This document shows positions 53,698 through 62,461 of a DNA stretch of 64,000 nucleotides, in pieces; position 1 is the first letter of the stretch, and the number at the start of each line of letters is the position of its first letter. Made by a program: the position numbers and the translations under genes. The notes under the pieces were generated by a model. It was not told the origin of the DNA, did not search any database, and saw nothing but the letters and a program-made list of their open reading frames with translations. This DNA comes from JBAXGW01 sp037139195. Lineage in GTDB: Bacteria > Bacteroidota > Bacteroidia > Bacteroidales > JAHJDW01. Location of the stretch: NCBI GenBank assembly GCA_037139195.1, contig JBAXGW010000012.1, forward strand, positions 1-64,000. The letters run 5' to 3'.

Positions 53698-56553
53698 TTA
53701 TTTTGTTAAAATAATTTTTATTGTTTTGTTGAAATTTTCAGTTTCAATTCTACAGAAATAGATGCCTCCATTTTTATCAGAACCATCAAAATTTACTTTG
53801 TATTCGCCCATTTGCTGACTATTATTTACTAATTCTGATATTTTTTTACCTGCAATATCAAAAATACTAATATTAACTCTGCCAGTTTTGGCTATTTTGT
53901 ATGCAATAGTTGTTGAATTAGAAAATGGATTAGGAAATATTTTAATTAAGTCATTTTCAGTTAGTTCTAATTCGGCTTTATCTTCAGTAACATCTGCTTG
54001 TATTTCTAGATTGCTTTTCAAATACTGATTTCCTGCACAGTCTATCCACCATCCTCCAGGTCCTTGATAGACTAAAGAATTTGAATTGTTTTGCCAAACG
54101 TGTATTCTTGTGTCTCCACTTCCAGCATCGTAAAATGCTGCAATATCGTTTTGGTTATTTAAGTTGATGAAATCACCAGAAACTATTCTTCCTGTTATTG
54201 AACTTGCATTATACCCTAAGTTAGCCCAATAACCCGCTGCTGAATAATTGAAAAAAGTTTTTTGTCCAGAAAAAACATGTATTCTTGTTTCATTATTGCC
54301 ATAATCATAAAAAGCAGCTAAATCGTCTTTCTTCCCATCTTTGTCAAAATCTCCGCTAATTACTCTTCCTGTTACTTTGGTTGCATCATAGCCAATTGCA
54401 CTCCAATAACCAGCTGCAGCATAATTGAAAAAAGTTTTCTGACCAGAGAAGATATGAATTCTGGTTTCATTATTGCCATAGTCATAAAATGCAGCAATAT
54501 CGTCTTTCTTACCATCATTGTCAAAATCACCACTGGTAACTCTGTCTGTAATATTATTTGCATTATAACCTGTTCCTATTAAAGGACACCATAATGTAGT
54601 GCCCGAATAATTGAAAAAAGTTTTTTGTCCAGTAAAGACATGAATTTTTGTTTGACTTGCACCATAATCATAAAATGCAGCAATGTCATCAGAAAAACCG
54701 TCATTGTCAAAATCTCCACTTACAACTCGTCCTTTTATATTATTTGCATTGTAACCAGATGCAATAGCAGGACACCAATTTGATGTTCCCGAGTATTTGA
54801 AATAAGTTTTTTGTCCTGTAAAAACATGTATAATTGTACCCCCAGTTCCATTATCATATAAAGCAGCAATGTCGTCTTCAAAATTGTCATTGTCAAAATC
54901 GCCAACTACCATTGCTTTGACATTATTAGCATTATAACCAGTTGTTGACCACCAGCCATTAGCATTTGAATAATCTAAAATACTGCCATTTGATTTCCAT
55001 ACATGTATGCTTGTTTTATATCCTAGTTGTGCATTAATAAAGCCATAGTCATAAAAAGCAGCAATATCATCCATTTTGCCATCATTATCAAAATCGCCAA
55101 CAAGCGTTCTGTTTGTTATTTTATTTGCATCATAATAGCGTCTTTGTCCATCTTCATCAAATATTTTCTTTCCTGTATTTATAGCATTTATATAGTCAAT
55201 ATAATATGAAAATGAATGTAACTGCATTAAAGCTCTCAAATTGCCTTGATTGTTAGTACTTGGTTTTATTCTTTCTGCAGTATGTAAACTCATTATATTT
55301 AGCAAGTTTTTCAATGATGCTCTTTCTGCTAAACTGAAAAAATCTGTATGATAATTAGAATAATATGCAAGTAATGCGATTGGTTCAACTTGGTCATCAT
55401 AATAATAATATTCTGCAGAAATATCTCCTGTGGTTCTGCATAAGGCATCAACCCACCATTCATGCAAAGTCCCATTAATTGGATTTAACCTGCTTGAAAT
55501 TATGTGATTAACGCCTCTTTTAATCGTATTTACCAAAGAATTTTTAAAATCAGGCATTGTTGGTGGTATTATATCAAGTGTTTCAACTAAACCTCGTAGA
55601 ATTATCAGATGGTAAACCATTCTGGAGTCGTGAGAGTAACTGCCATTGGGTCCATCTGGATCTCCTGTTTGCCAAGTCCCATCGCATGGACCACCATTTT
55701 TTGATTGTTTATCAATTAACCATTGACAAATCACCCTTGCTTTAGCTAGATAATTGCAATTATTTGTAACTTTATATGCTTTTGCAAGGCCCCATGCACC
55801 AAAAGCTCTGAAATTTGAAGTAATAGCATCGGTATATCCAGTGTTGACATCTTTAGCTAATATATTGTTAGCAGCTTTTACTATGGCATTATATAATAAA
55901 CTTGCATTAGCATAAGAGCTCAGTAGATTGTTCTTTCTAAGAAATGAGTAACCATCGCACATAGTGGCTAAGGCATGTCCAGTTTCATAAACATGAGTTA
56001 TGTTTTGAGAGCTTGCATAATAATTGCCGTTGTCATAAAAGTTTTTTCCTGGTCTACAATTCCACCAAATATATCCCCCATCAGAGTTTTGTTTTGTAAT
56101 TAAATAGCTCAATCCATCCTTAATCATCTCAATATTTTTAGAAACAACTGCCGCATTAGTTTGATTAAACCTATTGTGAAGATGTATTAAAGATCGAACT
56201 TGTTTACTTATATCTCTATATAAAGGTTGAGAACTTCTGTATCCAGTTTGTCCAACATTTGGAATATCACAATTGTAAAAGCCTGTTATATTATCTTCCC
56301 ATTGTGAATAATAACCTCGAAACCATGCTCCTTTGTCCCAATTTACAGTATTATAAGTTGGAGTGTAGTTGGTTGGGTTAATTGATAAAAGTTGTTTTTG
56401 TCCTCTGTAGTCATTACTTAATTGAATTATTGTCTGAATGTCATTAATATTATAAGTGTTGTCAGTATAAGTATTGATACTGCTAATTGTTGTATTTTGT
56501 GAAAACAAAATACTTGCCTGAAATAGTAATAAGCCTAAAATGATTTTTTTCAT
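53698..56553 (-). CDS. large secreted T9SS cargo with alpha/alpha-toroid-like domain and six Asp-rich repeats
   Basis: 951 residues. Signal peptide cut after FSQ (about residue 19). Residues ~60-470 are helical with YYSQWEDNITGFYNCD, LITKQNSDGGYIWWNCRPGK and WVDALCRTTGDISAEYYYYDDQ, resembling alpha/alpha-barrel lyases or hydrolases. Residues ~483-840 hold six SGDFDNDGKKDDIAAFYDYG-type repeats (VCBS/FG-GAP-like, Ca-binding). Residues ~875-951 are a T9SS type A sorting domain (IFPNPFSNSTTIAYKI, GIYFCRIETEN). Exported through type IX secretion and anchored at the surface. It may cut or bind the polysaccharide made by the surrounding genes; that is inference. Confidence 0.82.
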   Translation of the reverse strand: MKKIILGLLLFQASILFSQNTTISSINTYTDNTYNINDIQTIIQLSNDYRGQKQLLSINPTNYTPTYNTVNWDKGAWFRGYYSQWEDNITGFYNCDIPNVGQTGYRSSQPLYRDISKQVRSLIHLHNRFNQTNAAVVSKNIEMIKDGLSYLITKQNSDGGYIWWNCRPGKNFYDNGNYYASSQNITHVYETGHALATMCDGYSFLRKNNLLSSYANASLLYNAIVKAANNILAKDVNTGYTDAITSNFRAFGAWGLAKAYKVTNNCNYLAKARVICQWLIDKQSKNGGPCDGTWQTGDPDGPNGSYSHDSRMVYHLIILRGLVETLDIIPPTMPDFKNSLVNTIKRGVNHIISSRLNPINGTLHEWWVDALCRTTGDISAEYYYYDDQVEPIALLAYYSNYHTDFFSLAERASLKNLLNIMSLHTAERIKPSTNNQGNLRALMQLHSFSYYIDYINAINTGKKIFDEDGQRRYYDANKITNRTLVGDFDNDGKMDDIAAFYDYGFINAQLGYKTSIHVWKSNGSILDYSNANGWWSTTGYNANNVKAMVVGDFDNDNFEDDIAALYDNGTGGTIIHVFTGQKTYFKYSGTSNWCPAIASGYNANNIKGRVVSGDFDNDGFSDDIAAFYDYGASQTKIHVFTGQKTFFNYSGTTLWCPLIGTGYNANNITDRVTSGDFDNDGKKDDIAAFYDYGNNETRIHIFSGQKTFFNYAAAGYWSAIGYDATKVTGRVISGDFDKDGKKDDLAAFYDYGNNETRIHVFSGQKTFFNYSAAGYWANLGYNASSITGRIVSGDFINLNNQNDIAAFYDAGSGDTRIHVWQNNSNSLVYQGPGGWWIDCAGNQYLKSNLEIQADVTEDKAELELTENDLIKIFPNPFSNSTTIAYKIAKTGRVNISIFDIAGKKISELVNNSQQMGEYKVNFDGSDKNGGIYFCRIETENFNKTIKIILTK
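54010..55110 (-). repeat. six tandem repeats of ~175 bases in the T9SS cargo gene
   Basis: Internal copies 3-5 are nearly identical at the nucleotide level (for example GTTTTTTGTCCAG and ATCGTCTTTCTT recur). The outer copies are more diverged, as expected when a repeat array grows from the middle by unequal exchange. Not a CRISPR: units are coding and contiguous. Confidence 0.8.
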
Positions 56554-56715
56554 AATTATTAAATTTTTAGTTAAATTAAAGTTTCAAATGTATTTATTAC
56601 AAATCATTATTTGAAAAATTTAACAAAATTTATATATATTTATAATTATAAGAGATATTAAGTATGTTGCTTTTAAGTTTTCATTTTGTTTTTATTTGGA
56701 GAAATAACTTTATGT

Positions 56716-57396
56716 TTAATTTTTTTCAATAGTCTTTTTAATTTTATAAGTTAACCCAATTAACAGATTGATTGAATTGGTTTTTAATGAACTTGGATAT
56801 TTCCAATCAAATTCCTTAATAATACCCGTCATTCCTGTATTTCTTCTTACTTCGCATGAAAAGCTAAAGTTTTTGAAATATTGAAAATCTATACCAACGC
56901 CAGTTGTTATGCCAGCATCTATTGTTTCATAAGTATCTGTTCCATCTTCAAATGTATTAATTTGATCATAATCATTTAAATACGAGGCTGATTTTAAATA
57001 GCTAATAAATGGTCCCATATTATAAAAGCATTTAATTTTTCCGCCTATGCTAGCTTTAGCCAGAATTGGAAGTGTGAAATAATCAAAATGCCGGAGTACT
57101 TTTATTCCACATATACCTGAGGTGTGTGCATCATTATAATAATATCTGTAGTTGTCCCCTTTTCTTTCATAAGAAAGGTTTGTACGTATTGATAACCATT
57201 TTTTTAAATTATATTGAAAAAATACACCCGATGAATATGCGCTTATTCCACTTGTTGAATACCCTGAAATAATTGGATATATTCGCATATATGAAAAGCT
57301 AGGTCCGCCTTCAATGCCAATTTCAACTTTGTTCTCTTGTCCTATTGCATTTGTTGTTAATCCCAATAATAGAATAAAAATTGCATAATTTTTCAT
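56716..57396 (-). CDS. outer-membrane beta-barrel protein (PorT-like), paralog of 43747-44442
   Basis: 226 residues. Signal peptide (TTNAIGQE, about 20 residues). VEIGIEGGPSFSYMRIYP, LSIRTNLSYERKGD, YNMGPFISYLKSAS and INLLIGLTYKI mirror the barrel at 43747-44442. An outer-membrane protein in a polysaccharide operon, separated from its paralog by ~12 kb of glycan genes. Possibly involved in export or assembly. Lies between the Wzy-like gene and the T9SS cargo. Confidence 0.72.
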   Translation of the reverse strand: MKNYAIFILLLGLTTNAIGQENKVEIGIEGGPSFSYMRIYPIISGYSTSGISAYSSGVFFQYNLKKWLSIRTNLSYERKGDNYRYYYNDAHTSGICGIKVLRHFDYFTLPILAKASIGGKIKCFYNMGPFISYLKSASYLNDYDQINTFEDGTDTYETIDAGITTGVGIDFQYFKNFSFSCEVRRNTGMTGIIKEFDWKYPSSLKTNSINLLIGLTYKIKKTIEKN

Positions 57397-57415
57397 AAAA
57401 AGATTAATGTTACGT

Positions 57416-58699
57416 TTATAATTTTTGAGAATTCAGATGTACTTTTCTTGATAAAATAAAAAAAGCACAAATAATTAAAAACCATAGTCCACCAGTAATA
57501 ATTATTGTAAACATTGGAGCACTTAGAAATAAAAAAATAAAAACGAAAAATATTCCAAAATAGCTAGAGTCAAGATTAAAGGAATTGAAAAAAAGAAAAA
57601 TCACAGAAAACACTGCAACGAACAGTGTTACACCTAAATAGCCTAAATTCATGTATCCATCGCTAATAATTCCATTACTTGCATACATATCAGTAACACC
57701 AAAATACACTTTTGAAATAACAAACCCTATTTTATCAGAAAAAGGGCTGTGGAAAAACTGGTTTAATATATGAGTTTCGGCAAAATAAAAGGGATTCCCA
57801 TGAAAGAAATCAAAATAATGGTTGTTTAACAAAGCGGGAATGAAAAACAATCTCATTACAAAAGTGCCTCTGAGTAGATAGCCATCTAACAATAAATCAA
57901 ATAAATAAAACGAAATAAGACTTATAAAACAAATGATTACAAAATTCCTTATTTTATGAATATAATCGAAACTTAGATAATAAAAGAAAATCATTACAAT
58001 TGTTGTCATATATACTATTTTGTTCCCAGAAATTACATATAAGTATAATAACATGATAACCGATATTATTGATAAAATATATTTTTTGTGTATTAAAAAG
58101 AAAACAATAAGTATTGGCAAAATTATTTTCACTTCCCAATTATAAGCATAAGCAGCAAATCCAATTAAATTTTGGCTAAAAGTTTCTCGAGTTATGTTGA
58201 TGTCTTTTAGCAGTAATGTGTTTAGATTTACAGAAAAGCCCGAATTTGATAAAATGGGTATTAAAAATAAAATCGCAATACCTAGTAGAAACGTATATTT
58301 AAAACTATCATTGCTTTGAATTGATTTTATTTTAATTTTTCTTGTAGAAATAGTTGCAGTAGCCAAAAGTAATCCGCAAATTGAAAATACGGGACCAGCT
58401 ATAGAATTAGTAAATGAATAGAGAACTAAATTAGGAATTAAAAAAAACAAAATTAGCAGCACAAATATTGAATAAATAAACTTGCTTTTATTGAAAACAT
58501 ATATCGACAAAGCAATGGTAGAAATAAAAAGTGCTTTGGCTAAAATGAATTTGATAATATTGAAATCGAGTTTAAAACCCAAATAAATAAATTGAGTGTG
58601 AACAAATGATACATATAACCATTCAAGCGCAATGTATATTAACCCAAGTACGAAGCTAATTACAAAAAAATCGTTATTAAATTTCAGACGTTCAAGCAT
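57416..58699 (-). CDS. O-antigen polymerase-like membrane protein (Wzy candidate)
   Basis: 427 residues, about eleven spans. Large extracytoplasmic loop near residues 290-345 with FFHGNPFYFAETHILNQFF and DMYASNGIISDGYMNLGYLGV, the pattern of repeat-unit polymerases (EpsG/Wzy-like). It would polymerise lipid-linked repeats flipped by the Wzx-like neighbour. Its start overlaps the flippase end by 8 bases. Sequence conservation in Wzy is low, so the call rests on topology and context. Confidence 0.72.
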   Translation of the reverse strand: MLERLKFNNDFFVISFVLGLIYIALEWLYVSFVHTQFIYLGFKLDFNIIKFILAKALFISTIALSIYVFNKSKFIYSIFVLLILFFLIPNLVLYSFTNSIAGPVFSICGLLLATATISTRKIKIKSIQSNDSFKYTFLLGIAILFLIPILSNSGFSVNLNTLLLKDINITRETFSQNLIGFAAYAYNWEVKIILPILIVFFLIHKKYILSIISVIMLLYLYVISGNKIVYMTTIVMIFFYYLSFDYIHKIRNFVIICFISLISFYLFDLLLDGYLLRGTFVMRLFFIPALLNNHYFDFFHGNPFYFAETHILNQFFHSPFSDKIGFVISKVYFGVTDMYASNGIISDGYMNLGYLGVTLFVAVFSVIFLFFNSFNLDSSYFGIFFVFIFLFLSAPMFTIIITGGLWFLIICAFFILSRKVHLNSQKL

Positions 58700-59993
58700 G
58701 AATTGGGTTTATTTTTTTCTCGTAATTATTAACTACAAAAATAATTAAAATAAGTAGCATTAGATACATGGTCAAATCTATAAAGACAAATATTTTTAAA
58801 AAAGAAGTAAATTCTATCCCTTTAAAAAGTAATAGAAGACAAATTGCTCCGAAATAAAATGTTTGCCAAATGCTGTATAGTTTGATTTTATTAAGCGAAA
58901 TAAATACCCCAGTAAAAGATGAAACAATAAAGTTGGTAACATAGCTAAATACCATGATTTGAGAATAAGTGCCAGAGGTGTTCCAAATTTTTCCAAAAAA
59001 TAGTCCAAATAAAAATGGACCCCAAAATAAAATAACAATTAGTTCAATTATCACAATAGTACCTAAAAACCAAAATACCGATGTTAAATCTTTTTTTATG
59101 CTTTGCAATTGATTCTTTTTTTCTGTTAACCTTTGCAGTAAAACTTGAGCAATTGACATAGATACAAGTGCAAATGGTATTGATAGCATTTGCCTTGATA
59201 AATCAAAAAAACCAACTGTTTGAGCGTTGTAAAACTTATTAATAAACAAAATGGGAATTAATGAGCCGCAAGCGCTTAAAAGAGTTGGTAGTAGATTATA
59301 TTTTGGAAATTCGATGTATTTTTTTGCTACATAATTTAATTGGACTCGTGAAATGAATTTTTGTTTATATCCTTGCCTTAACATTTGCCAAATCCCGACA
59401 CTGCAATTTATGAGATTCCCAAACAAATCGCCAATAATTAGGCCTCCTGATATTTTTGCAAATCCGCTTCCTGTTTGAATAATTCCCTCGGCGGCACGTC
59501 GAGAAACTTTATTGGCGGCAGATGCTACAAATGCTTTTTTTCGTATAAGCCAGTAATTAATGCTTTGGTAAAAGCAAAACATAAAAACACCCAAAGGAAC
59601 AAAATACATAAAAACGCGATGTGAGGAAGGAAAGTCTAGAAGTATAGCAATAGGGTCGCCAAAAATTAATAGAACGAAAAATAAAATGGTGCTAATTATT
59701 AAATTTAAACCAAAAGATAAAAAAAGTAAATTAGCAGCGGTTTTTTCTTTTTTAGGAAGAACAATTGCTAAATCATAACGCAGTGTTACAAACATAGTAA
59801 AAATTCCAATTAAACTTTGGTATACAGAGAAAGCTCCAAATTCTTCAGGAGAAAAAATTCTACGTAAAATGGGTTGCAAAAGTATTGGAATTAGTTGGGC
59901 TAAAATAGTGCCTAGCATAAGCGTGGTCGTATTTTTAGCAAAATCACGCCCAGCAAATATTTTTGAATATAATTTAGAAATTTTATTAGTCAT
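58692..59993 (-). CDS. Wzx-like oligosaccharide flippase
   Basis: 433 residues, about twelve spans. The N-terminal LMLGTILAQLIPILLQPILRRIFSPEEFGAFSVY and the later LRYDLAIVLPKKEKTAANLLFLS segment are typical of polysaccharide flippases of the MATE/MOP fold (family PST). A middle helical hairpin PFALVSMSIAQVLLQRL also fits. It moves undecaprenyl-linked repeat units across the inner membrane. Between the Wzz-like and Wzy-like genes. Confidence 0.85.
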   Translation of the reverse strand: MTNKISKLYSKIFAGRDFAKNTTTLMLGTILAQLIPILLQPILRRIFSPEEFGAFSVYQSLIGIFTMFVTLRYDLAIVLPKKEKTAANLLFLSFGLNLIISTILFFVLLIFGDPIAILLDFPSSHRVFMYFVPLGVFMFCFYQSINYWLIRKKAFVASAANKVSRRAAEGIIQTGSGFAKISGGLIIGDLFGNLINCSVGIWQMLRQGYKQKFISRVQLNYVAKKYIEFPKYNLLPTLLSACGSLIPILFINKFYNAQTVGFFDLSRQMLSIPFALVSMSIAQVLLQRLTEKKNQLQSIKKDLTSVFWFLGTIVIIELIVILFWGPFLFGLFFGKIWNTSGTYSQIMVFSYVTNFIVSSFTGVFISLNKIKLYSIWQTFYFGAICLLLLFKGIEFTSFLKIFVFIDLTMYLMLLILIIFVVNNYEKKINPIHA

Positions 59994-60014
59994 TATAGGG
60001 TTTTGCTAGAGCTA

Positions 60015-60854
60015 CTATTTCGAAAACCAAGATGCATTATTTAAACCCATCGCTCTTGTTTTTACTTTTCTAAATATTTCAAAAATAAATGCAAATATAG
60101 AGCCCAAAACAAAGCCAATAAATATATTTTGGATAATGATACGTTTAAAACCAGGGGCGTTTTTTACTTCACTAACACTTAAAATAGTATGATTTATTGG
60201 GTTAACATCGCTGTTTAATTCGACATAAAATTTCTTTTCTATCAAAAATAAATACTCTTTGTTTGAGAAATTATTTAGAGCTGAAAAGTTTTCATTTTTA
60301 ATAGACAAGCTTGAAGTTAAAAGCTTATTGAAACTTTCTATCTCATTTATTTTTGTATTTATTTTTGCTAAATATTCTTTTCTAAATTTTTCAATCTTAG
60401 TTATTTTGTTTTTCAAGATATCTTGATTTCCTATAATAGTAATAAGTTGATTTGATGCGTCTTCAATTTTATCGGCAGTTTTTGCTGATAATAATAAATA
60501 AACCGATGTGTCTTCTAGTGTTTTTTCATTCGATTTTCTGATTTCTTTTATTTGAGAAGCAATGTCTTTTGTAAAACCTGATTTAACTAAAAAATCTTCG
60601 TTCCCAGTTTGACCGAGGTAAATTTTTTGAGCAGCGTTGTCAATTATATCTGTGCTAAAAAAGTTAGATGATATTTTAATTTTAGCTTCGTAATATTTTT
60701 CCAAACGAGGACTGCTGTATTCTTTTACTATTGCTAAAATTGAGAAAACTACTGTGATTGAAAGTATCAATAACCATCTTTTGTGAAAAAAAAGATAAAA
60801 ATAGGCTAATACGTCAAGTAAGTTTATTTCTTTTTCAGAGTTGTTATCGCTCAT
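60015..60854 (-). CDS. Wzz/chain-length determinant-like protein
   Basis: 279 residues. Two membrane spans (about residues 28-45 and 240-262) flank a helical periplasmic domain with Lys/Glu-rich coiled segments (IEKFRKEYLAKINTKINEIESFNK). Pro-Gly before the second span (NAPGFKRIIIQNIFIG) matches Wzz. It controls polymer length with Wzy. First gene of the polysaccharide operon; a good promoter and an unusual leader lie upstream. No kinase domain, so it is not Wzc. Confidence 0.82.
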   Translation of the reverse strand: MSDNNSEKEINLLDVLAYFYLFFHKRWLLILSITVVFSILAIVKEYSSPRLEKYYEAKIKISSNFFSTDIIDNAAQKIYLGQTGNEDFLVKSGFTKDIASQIKEIRKSNEKTLEDTSVYLLLSAKTADKIEDASNQLITIIGNQDILKNKITKIEKFRKEYLAKINTKINEIESFNKLLTSSLSIKNENFSALNNFSNKEYLFLIEKKFYVELNSDVNPINHTILSVSEVKNAPGFKRIIIQNIFIGFVLGSIFAFIFEIFRKVKTRAMGLNNASWFSK

Positions 60855-60876
60855 TGTTTTATTTTTAGTTTTTAAC

Positions 60877-61026
60877 GGGATTTTTAAAAATTAGCTTCGC
60901 TGAGCTCGGCATTCGCCTTCGGTTGTTTTTTCTTCGTTAAATTCAAATTTTCAAATCCTCACATGCCCAAGTATACTGTGGTTTGAAAATTCTTTCCGCC
61001 TCGAAAAATCTAATTTTTAAAACCCC
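60877..61026 (-). ncRNA. structured 5' leader element of the polysaccharide operon
   Basis: The ends form an inverted repeat: GGGATTTTTAAAAATTAG (60877-60894) against CTAATTTTTAAAACCCC (61010-61026), 13 bases pairing without a break. Inside, AATTTTCAAATCC (60946-60958) and GGTTTGAAAATT (60980-60991) pair with one bulge. The interior carries the segments GTATACTTGGGCATGTGAGG and CGAAGGCGAATGCCGAGC on the transcribed strand. Transcription from the promoter at 61047-61078 would copy it completely. A cis-regulatory RNA, an attenuator or a small interspersed repeat are all possible. Confidence 0.55.
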
Positions 61027-61046
61027 TCTTAATTTATTTCTTTGTG

Positions 61047-61078
61047 CAAAGATAGGTAAAAATGAATGCTTCTACAAA
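61047..61078 (-). promoter_or_regulatory. promoter of the polysaccharide operon
   Basis: Minus strand: TTTG (61078-61075), 20-base spacer, TATCTTTG (61054-61047). The start is expected near 61040, giving a leader of about 185 nt before the wzz-like ATG. Confidence 0.7.
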
Positions 61079-61175
61079 AAAAATAGTAATTGGATGAGAT
61101 GGTTTTTTTGCGTTATTCTAGTGAAGTTTTAAACGCTATTATTTTTAGATTTTAGATAAGTTTGCCTTTTTTATT

Positions 61176-61183
61176 TAATTTTG
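61176..61183 (+). promoter_or_regulatory. candidate -7 element for aroK
   Basis: TAATTTTG, 16 bases before the ATG. The nearest TTTG (61161-61164) is too close for a standard -33 element. Confidence 0.4.
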
Positions 61184-61199
61184 CATTCAAATTTAACTT

Positions 61200-61712
61200 A
61201 TGCTCGTCTATCTAATTGGTTTCATGGGTTCTGGAAAAACAACCGTTGGCAAAAAATTAGCCAATAAGCTTGGTTTTCAGTTTGTTGATTTAGATGATTT
61301 GTTTGAAAGTGAAATGCAACAATCAATTTCTGAATATTTTAACATTTACGGAGAAGTTGTTTTTAGAGAAAAAGAACAGCAAATTTTAAAGCGTACTTTT
61401 GAAATGTCGGATTGTGTGATTTCTTGTGGAGGGGGCACTCCTTGCTTTTACGATAATATGAAGTTAATAAACCAAAATGGCATATCTGTTTATATTAGTA
61501 TGGCTGCTATTTCGTTGTTTTATCGTTTAAAAAATGCTAGAAACAAACGTCCGCTAATTTCTAATATGAACGATGATGCCTTGTTTGAATATATCACAGA
61601 CGAGCTTTCAAAAAGAGAGCTTTATTACAATCAATCCGTTATAAATATTAAAGGCGAAAGTATTGATGTGGAAGAATTACGAAAGATGATAGATAAACAC
61701 ATTGTATTATAG
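61200..61712 (+). CDS. aroK: shikimate kinase
   Basis: 170 residues, usual length. Walker A GFMGSGKTTVGK (7-18), shikimate-binding DLDDLFE and FREKE (about 32-62), GGGTPC (about 80-85) and the lid Arg in NKRPLIS. It phosphorylates shikimate at O3 in aromatic amino-acid synthesis. The end overlaps the convergent O-methyltransferase gene by 6 bases. Confidence 0.93.
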   Translation: MLVYLIGFMGSGKTTVGKKLANKLGFQFVDLDDLFESEMQQSISEYFNIYGEVVFREKEQQILKRTFEMSDCVISCGGGTPCFYDNMKLINQNGISVYISMAAISLFYRLKNARNKRPLISNMNDDALFEYITDELSKRELYYNQSVINIKGESIDVEELRKMIDKHIVL

Positions 61713-62348
61713 TTTTCGTATAAAACTAAGTCCATCCCTAAAAGGCAGAATCACTACTTCAACTCTTGAATCTTCAGCAATTTTTTTATTAAATTTTATT
61801 AATGCTTTTGTGTCTTTGTCGTTTGGATGCACTTCTTGTATTACTTTTCCACTCCAAAGCACATTGTCGGCTATAATAAATCCTCCTTTTGGCATTTTGT
61901 CTATTACCAATTCAAAATAGTTCCAATAATTTTCTTTATCAGCATCTAAAAAAACCAGATCGAACAGGCAATCTAAAGTCGGAATAATATCCAAAGCATT
62001 GCCAATTCTGTATTCTATTTGGTCTTCAATATTTGCTTTTTCAAAATAAGGACGTGTGAAGTCTTCAAGTTCTTCGTTAATATCTATTGTAATTAATTTC
62101 CCATTGATTTGCAAACCTTTAGACAAACAAATAGCAGAATATCCGGTGTAAGTCCCAATTTCTAAAACATAATTGGGTTTAATCATGCAAGAAATCATTT
62201 CGAGTAAATTTCCTTGTAAATGACCAGAAAGCATGCGTGGTCCAAGTATTTTCGCCTTTGTTTCGCGACTCAGCATTTTTTTTACTTCCGATTCGCTTGT
62301 GCTATTTACTTCACAATATTTTTCTATTTCTTCTGAATATATCGACAT
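61707..62348 (-). CDS. O-methyltransferase (caffeoyl-CoA/catechol type, family 3)
   Basis: 213 residues from the ATG at 62348, the family's normal length. A longer frame begins at 62411, but its extra 21 residues are Lys-rich and unlike the family. RETKAKILGPRMLSGHLQGNLLEMIS, VLEIGTYTGYSAICLSKGL (motif I), VFLDADKENYWNYF (metal-binding Asp) and IIADNVLWSGKV are diagnostic. Mg-dependent methyl transfer to a small hydroxyl compound; the substrate is unknown. Confidence 0.87.
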   Translation of the reverse strand: MSIYSEEIEKYCEVNSTSESEVKKMLSRETKAKILGPRMLSGHLQGNLLEMISCMIKPNYVLEIGTYTGYSAICLSKGLQINGKLITIDINEELEDFTRPYFEKANIEDQIEYRIGNALDIIPTLDCLFDLVFLDADKENYWNYFELVIDKMPKGGFIIADNVLWSGKVIQEVHPNDKDTKALIKFNKKIAEDSRVEVVILPFRDGLSFIRKL

Positions 62349-62461
62349 TGCTTTTAAATTAAATCTTGTTTCTTTTTGAACTTTTAACTTTGCCTTCCGC
62401 TCAGTCATCAAAAAGAGTATAATAACTTTATTAACTTTTAACTTTATGAACCTTCAATTGT

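Larger units (their letters stand above)
60855..61199. other. 345-base intergenic region between the wzz-like gene and aroK
   Basis: No coding frame. It holds, from left to right: the structured leader (60877-61026), the leftward promoter (61047-61078) and the -7 element for aroK (61176-61183). The part from 60895 to 61009 is clearly richer in G and C than the surrounding DNA. Confidence 0.75.

Noticed and set aside
54010..55110. Regular repeats as a CRISPR array
   Set aside because: Units are ~175 bases, contiguous and in frame, encoding Asp-rich protein repeats; no spacers and no cas genes.
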